DNA of 64,000 nt from Pseudocoprococcus catus (lineage in GTDB: Bacteria > Bacillota > Clostridia > Lachnospirales > Lachnospiraceae): positions 3,401,349 to 3,465,348 of the forward strand of contig NZ_LR698973.1 in assembly GCF_902381825.1 (NCBI RefSeq), written 5' to 3'. This document shows, in pieces, positions 61,195 through 64,000 of the stretch (the stretch's first letter is position 1; every line of letters starts with the position of its first letter). The position numbers were made by a program, and so were the translations under genes. The notes under the pieces were generated by a model. The model did no database searches. It was given only the letters and a program-made list of their open reading frames with translations, and was not told where the DNA came from.

Positions 61195-61587
61195 ATGCGT
61201 ACAGCTATAGAAGATATAATGAGCGTTAGTGAGCGGGAGCAAGAAATGCTTGTTCATCGCGAACGGCGAATGGCGATCATGATAGCTGCATATGCAGCGT
61301 CAAGCACCAAAGGTGCGAATCATGATATAATGAGCGTTAGCGAGCGGGAGCAAGCAATGCTTGTTCATCGCGAGCGGCGAATGGCGATCATGATAGCTGC
61401 ATATGCAGCGTCAAGCACCAAAGGTGCGAATCATGATATAATAAAAGAGCGGGCATGTATAGAGCATGAAGAAGGAAAGCTTCAGATTTTTTTAACAAAT
61501 TTGATTAAAGACAGTATTCTGACTATTCAAGGAGCTGCTAAACGAATGAATATGACAGAAGAAGTGTTTAGGAGTAAAATGAGATGA
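61195..61587 (+). CDS. Repeat-bearing ORF, likely remnant of an Rpn-type gene
   Basis: A 130-aa frame. Residues about 7-80 are two copies of a 37-residue repeat (DIMSVSEREQ..MLVHRERRM.. to ..KGANH) encoded by the tandem DNA repeat at 61213-61434. The rest, IEHEEGKLQIFLTNLIKDSILTIQGAAKRMNMTEEVFRSKMR in parts (LIKDSILTI, AAKRMNMTEEVF), resembles the C-terminal tail of Rpn/PDDEXK transposase-like nucleases. Upstream, another open frame (about 61020-61230, ...EWGQNEKRIEREMDL...) has similar character but ends in the repeat, so the parent gene seems broken. Its stop overlaps the next ATG (ATGA), implying translational coupling. Confidence 0.5.
   Translation: MRTAIEDIMSVSEREQEMLVHRERRMAIMIAAYAASSTKGANHDIMSVSEREQAMLVHRERRMAIMIAAYAASSTKGANHDIIKERACIEHEEGKLQIFLTNLIKDSILTIQGAAKRMNMTEEVFRSKMR
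61213..61434 (+). repeat. Two tandem 111-bp palindrome-rich repeats
   Basis: Units 61213-61323 and 61324-61434 are almost identical (a handful of base changes). Each holds several hairpins: CAAGCAATGCTTG in unit 2, ATCATGAT, the perfect palindrome GCTGCATATGCAGC (61285-61298 in unit 1) and GCACC-AAA-GGTGC (61304-61316). The 111-bp period keeps the reading frame. The partial third start GATATAAT is at 61435. Confidence 0.9.
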
Positions 61588-62702
61588 GTGAAATGAATAC
61601 TTTTACCGGGCGGATTTTTGATCCGCTGAAGATGATGAAACAGGATGTTTGTGTGGAGGATATTGCCCATGCACTAAGCCTGGTTTGCAGGGGCGGTGGG
61701 CATATCCGCTATTTTTTTTCGGTAGCGCAGCATTCGATGAATTGTGCCAGTGAAGCAGCTGCCAGAGGATGGTCGGGGCGAATTGTTCTGGCATGTTTGC
61801 TGCATGACGCCAGTGAGGCTTATATTGCGGATATTATCCGGCCGGTGAAACCTTATCTGACGAATTATCTGGACATCGAGGCACAGATCATGGATGTCAT
61901 TTATGATTATTTTGAATTGGCGGATCTGACACCCGAAGAGAAAAAGTTCTGCAAGCAGATTGATGATGAGATGATGGAGCATGAACTTAGAATAATGATG
62001 CCGGGAGAAGAGCGCAGACAGACGCCTATATTGATGTCGGAACCGGATTTCAGAGAAAGGCCTTACAGGGATGTTGAAGAAGAATTTAAATGTATGGTTA
62101 AAAAATATACAGAGAATTTGAAGAAGCCGGACATGGGTGATAAATGCGGCGTTTTGGTGAATGCAAAGGCAATCTCCGAGAATAATAGAGCAAAATACGA
62201 GGAGGCAGCGGTCAGGGAAGGATACAGGCAATTGACGAAACTTCTGATAGAGAAGAAAATGACGATCACGACCATGGAGAGTGCGACTTCCGGTCAGATT
62301 GCTTCGTTGATCACTGATACAGAGGGTTCTTCGGCGGTATTCAAGGGGGCTTTTGTGACTTATTGCAATGAGGCAAAAGTTATGCAGGGGGTGCCGGCCG
62401 ACATACTTGACAGGTATACGGTCTATTCCAAGGAAACAGCAGAGGCAATGGCAGCAGCCTGTGCGAAAACTTATCAAGCGGATATCGGTATCGGTGTGAC
62501 AGGAACCATGGGAAATATAGATCCGGCCAATCCGGATGCATCCGTTCCTGGGCAGGTGTATTTTGCAATTGTGATTAACGGAGACATGAAGTCCTATTAT
62601 ATTGAATTGGCAGTGCAGCCTACAAGACTGACTTACAAACTGGCAGTTGCAAAGGAGATTCTGGATGTATTGGTGTCGAGGGTGAATCAGGTGTCCGGAT
62701 GA
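61584..62702 (+). CDS. HD phosphohydrolase fused to CinA/PncC amidohydrolase
   Basis: A 372-aa fusion. Residues 1-175 form an HD-type phosphohydrolase: H50 in SVAQHS, H74-D75 in LLHDASEAY, and an Asp near 127. Its closest kin are 5'-deoxynucleotidase/YfdR-like proteins. A linker of about 175-210 follows. Residues 210-365 are a CinA C-terminal (nicotinamide mononucleotide amidohydrolase) domain: MESATSGQIAS (E232-S233, normally ESxTGG), FKGAFVTYCNEAKV and TGTMGNIDPANPDASVPGQVYFAI (variant of TGIAGP). The enzyme would link nucleotide cleavage with NMN deamidation in NAD salvage, which is inference. ATG 61584 overlaps the previous stop and has AGGAG 9 bp upstream. Confidence 0.85.
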   Translation: MSEMNTFTGRIFDPLKMMKQDVCVEDIAHALSLVCRGGGHIRYFFSVAQHSMNCASEAAARGWSGRIVLACLLHDASEAYIADIIRPVKPYLTNYLDIEAQIMDVIYDYFELADLTPEEKKFCKQIDDEMMEHELRIMMPGEERRQTPILMSEPDFRERPYRDVEEEFKCMVKKYTENLKKPDMGDKCGVLVNAKAISENNRAKYEEAAVREGYRQLTKLLIEKKMTITTMESATSGQIASLITDTEGSSAVFKGAFVTYCNEAKVMQGVPADILDRYTVYSKETAEAMAAACAKTYQADIGIGVTGTMGNIDPANPDASVPGQVYFAIVINGDMKSYYIELAVQPTRLTYKLAVAKEILDVLVSRVNQVSG

Positions 62703-62780
62703 ATCCGGTGAAACGGAAAGCGAATGAAGCGGTGCGGAAAAAGTGGGAATTGTAATGAATCAGAAGAAGTGGGGAAGAAC

Positions 62781-63317
62781 ATGAAACAAGTAAAGATCAT
62801 AAAGAAAAAAGATGATTATACAATGGAATACGAAGTAGGAGATATCTGTAAAGTAACAGGTACCTGGTATGGTGGTGTTCACATTGAGGGAAAGACAGGT
62901 ATTCCTGTATCCATTGACAGAGAGGAATATATTGAACTGGATGCGCAGGAAAAGCCTGAGCAGGCGGCAGCAGAGAATGTCCGGATGGATGAACAGAATG
63001 GTCATTCCGAATCTAAGGGAGATGAAGCAGCTGCAGAGGATGTTCTTGAAAGGGACATTGAAGTGGGAGATATTGTTCGACATTTCAAACGGGAATGGGT
63101 ATCAGAGGAAAGTGCGGAATACTTATACAAAGTTCTGGCATTTGCACAGCATACGGAAACAGGTGAGAAACTGGTGATTTATGAAGCGCTTTATCCGCCG
63201 TATAAAACATGTGCCAGACCATACGGGATGTTTATGAGTGAGGTAGATAGAACCAAATATCCGGATGTGCAGCAGAAATACCGTTTTGAAAAAGTAGAAA
63301 CAAAGCGCTGGGTATAA
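62781..63317 (+). CDS. DUF1653 domain protein
   Basis: A 178-aa protein. The C-terminal ~75 residues are a DUF1653 domain (VGDIVRHFKREW, YLYKVLAFAQHTETGEKLVIYEALY, MFMSEVDRTKYPDVQQKYRFEKV), found in nucleotide-linked contexts but of unknown role. The N-terminal ~45 residues (VGDICKVTGTWYGGVHIEGKTGIPVSI) look like a small SH3-like domain of their own; a glutamate/alanine-rich linker joins them. ATG 62781 follows GGGGAAG; the upstream frame to 62724 lacks a site. Terminator at 63366-63418. Confidence 0.8.
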   Translation: MKQVKIIKKKDDYTMEYEVGDICKVTGTWYGGVHIEGKTGIPVSIDREEYIELDAQEKPEQAAAENVRMDEQNGHSESKGDEAAAEDVLERDIEVGDIVRHFKREWVSEESAEYLYKVLAFAQHTETGEKLVIYEALYPPYKTCARPYGMFMSEVDRTKYPDVQQKYRFEKVETKRWV

Positions 63318-63365
63318 TAAAAAATTGATGGTCTGCTGATGTGAGAAAAGAAATGGACGGACAAT

Positions 63366-63418
63366 ACAGGTTATAGAGCGAAAAGAAAACATGCTTTATA
63401 ACCTGTTTATTTTTTTTA
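63366..63418 (+). terminator. Terminator after the DUF1653 gene
   Basis: ACAGGTTATAGAGC / GCTTTATAACCTGT stem, followed by a run of eight T. Confidence 0.88.
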
Positions 63419-63517
63419 GAACAAAAATTATATTAACAAATGTTAATGAAATTCTATATTTAAAATGTTACTATTATGGAATCATGACTTAAAAATGAAT
63501 ATAAGGGGTAATGATAT

Positions 63518-64000
63518 ATGGTGTCAGAAAAATTGATCAGGCAACTTTTCCGTACACAGGATCAAGCGGTGATCAGAAGACTGAGTGAGATTTCAGAGAC
63601 AGTCATTTACAAGAAAAGGCAGGAAATCCATAAAGCAGGAGAGACCTATACACATTTTTATATGTTGCTGAGAGGGGCAGTTTATACATATTTTTATGAT
63701 GAGCATCAGCATCCGGTTGTTCTGTGCTTTTTTTCGGAGAAGAATGATTTCATGAATGTAGAAAATTTCAATAAACAGTCAACGGTTGGGATGACAGCAT
63801 TAACAGAGACAGAGGTTTTTCGGGTTCCGATTAAAGAAATACTTCAGCTTTCCGATGAAATACCAACATTGATCTTGGAGTATGCAGGATATCTGCAGAA
63901 GACCATGATGTATCTCTGCGTCATTAATAATCGGAGAATGAACCTGACGGCTGAAGAACGTTATCAGTGGTTTTGTGAAAAATGGCCGGAGGTTGAGGCC
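63518..64000 (+). CDS. Crp/Fnr family regulator, cut by the window end
   Basis: An open frame of 161 codons with no stop before the end of the window. ATG 63518 follows AAGGGG. The translation (MVSEKLIRQLFRTQDQAV..., then VIYKKRQEIHKAGETYTHFYMLLRGAVYTY, FFSEKNDFMNVENF, ALTETEVFRVPIKEIL) is a cyclic-nucleotide-binding-like beta-barrel followed by the start of the dimer helix and MNLTAEERYQWF before the DNA-binding domain, which lies outside. Effector unknown. A TACTAT -10-like box is at about 63470. Confidence 0.8.
   Translation, partial: MVSEKLIRQLFRTQDQAVIRRLSEISETVIYKKRQEIHKAGETYTHFYMLLRGAVYTYFYDEHQHPVVLCFFSEKNDFMNVENFNKQSTVGMTALTETEVFRVPIKEILQLSDEIPTLILEYAGYLQKTMMYLCVINNRRMNLTAEERYQWFCEKWPEVEA

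Noticed and set aside
61213..61434. CRISPR array
   Set aside because: Only two adjoining 111-bp units without spacers; units are too long, and no cas genes are present.
61674..62477. 267-aa minus-strand frame over the HD-CinA gene
   Set aside because: Antisense to a gene with two recognisable domains; no start signal.

Overview
The window looks like a chromosomal segment of a spore-forming, anaerobic Firmicute of class Clostridia, most likely family Lachnospiraceae; I cannot name the genus. Signs for this are the class III fructose-1,6-bisphosphatase, the SufCBDSU operon under an Rrf2 regulator, AddAB, an alpha/beta-type spore protein, a DUF5688 protein, a NifU-like/GGGtGRT gene pair, a lysine riboswitch on dapA, and strong AGGAGG ribosome binding sites with sigma-A promoters. 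Most of the window is ordinary housekeeping sequence. I see no rRNA, tRNA, CRISPR array, prophage or complete insertion sequence.

Layout. 0.2-1.6 kb: a two-subunit CoA transferase behind a near-perfect sigma-54 promoter. 1.7-10.3 kb: an mscL remnant, a CorC/HlyC-type membrane protein, a zinc-dependent phospholipase C-like protein, a cell-surface polysaccharide deacetylase, two divergent ABC-F ATPases and TraX. 10.3-19.4 kb is the accessory part: palindromic repeats, a tandem duplication of an Rpn-type PD-(D/E)XK nuclease, luxS, a beta-propeller lactonase, a phosphoesterase, a PadR-controlled cluster of small secreted proteins, and two duplicated lipoproteins each followed by an inverted copy of the same long hairpin. 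19.4-29.8 kb: typA, an SSB-like protein, a corrinoid adenosyltransferase, riboswitch-dapA, dapB, fbp, nadE and an FMN-binding-like protein. 29.8-49.2 kb: addB-addA, a spore protein, a methyltransferase, hslO, a DUF5688 gene, hisS, aspS, glyA, a HAD phosphatase with a LUD protein, topB and a hexapeptide-repeat protein. 49.2-60.4 kb: a CPBP protease, the NifU-like/GGGtGRT pair, Uma2, phosphoesterase, LURP-one, the iscR-like/sufCBDSU operon and an MBL hydrolase. 60.6-61.0 kb: a strong promoter, about 370 nt of structured RNA with no real ORF, and a strong terminator. 61.2-64.0 kb: a broken gene carrying two 111-bp palindrome-rich repeats, coupled to an HD-CinA fusion gene, then a DUF1653 protein and the start of a Crp/Fnr regulator.

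Genes that work together: dapA-dapB (lysine/diaminopimelate synthesis, lysine-sensed); addB-addA (double-strand break repair); hisS-aspS; suf (Fe-S cluster assembly, probably self-regulated by the Rrf2 protein); padR-DUF-secreted protein facing a second secreted protein. The strongest candidates for something undescribed are the 60.6-61.0 kb RNA, the GGGtGRT pair (family known, function not), the repeat-bearing ORF coupled to the HD-CinA fusion, and the PadR/secreted-protein island. At least three families of small palindromic elements are scattered through the window.
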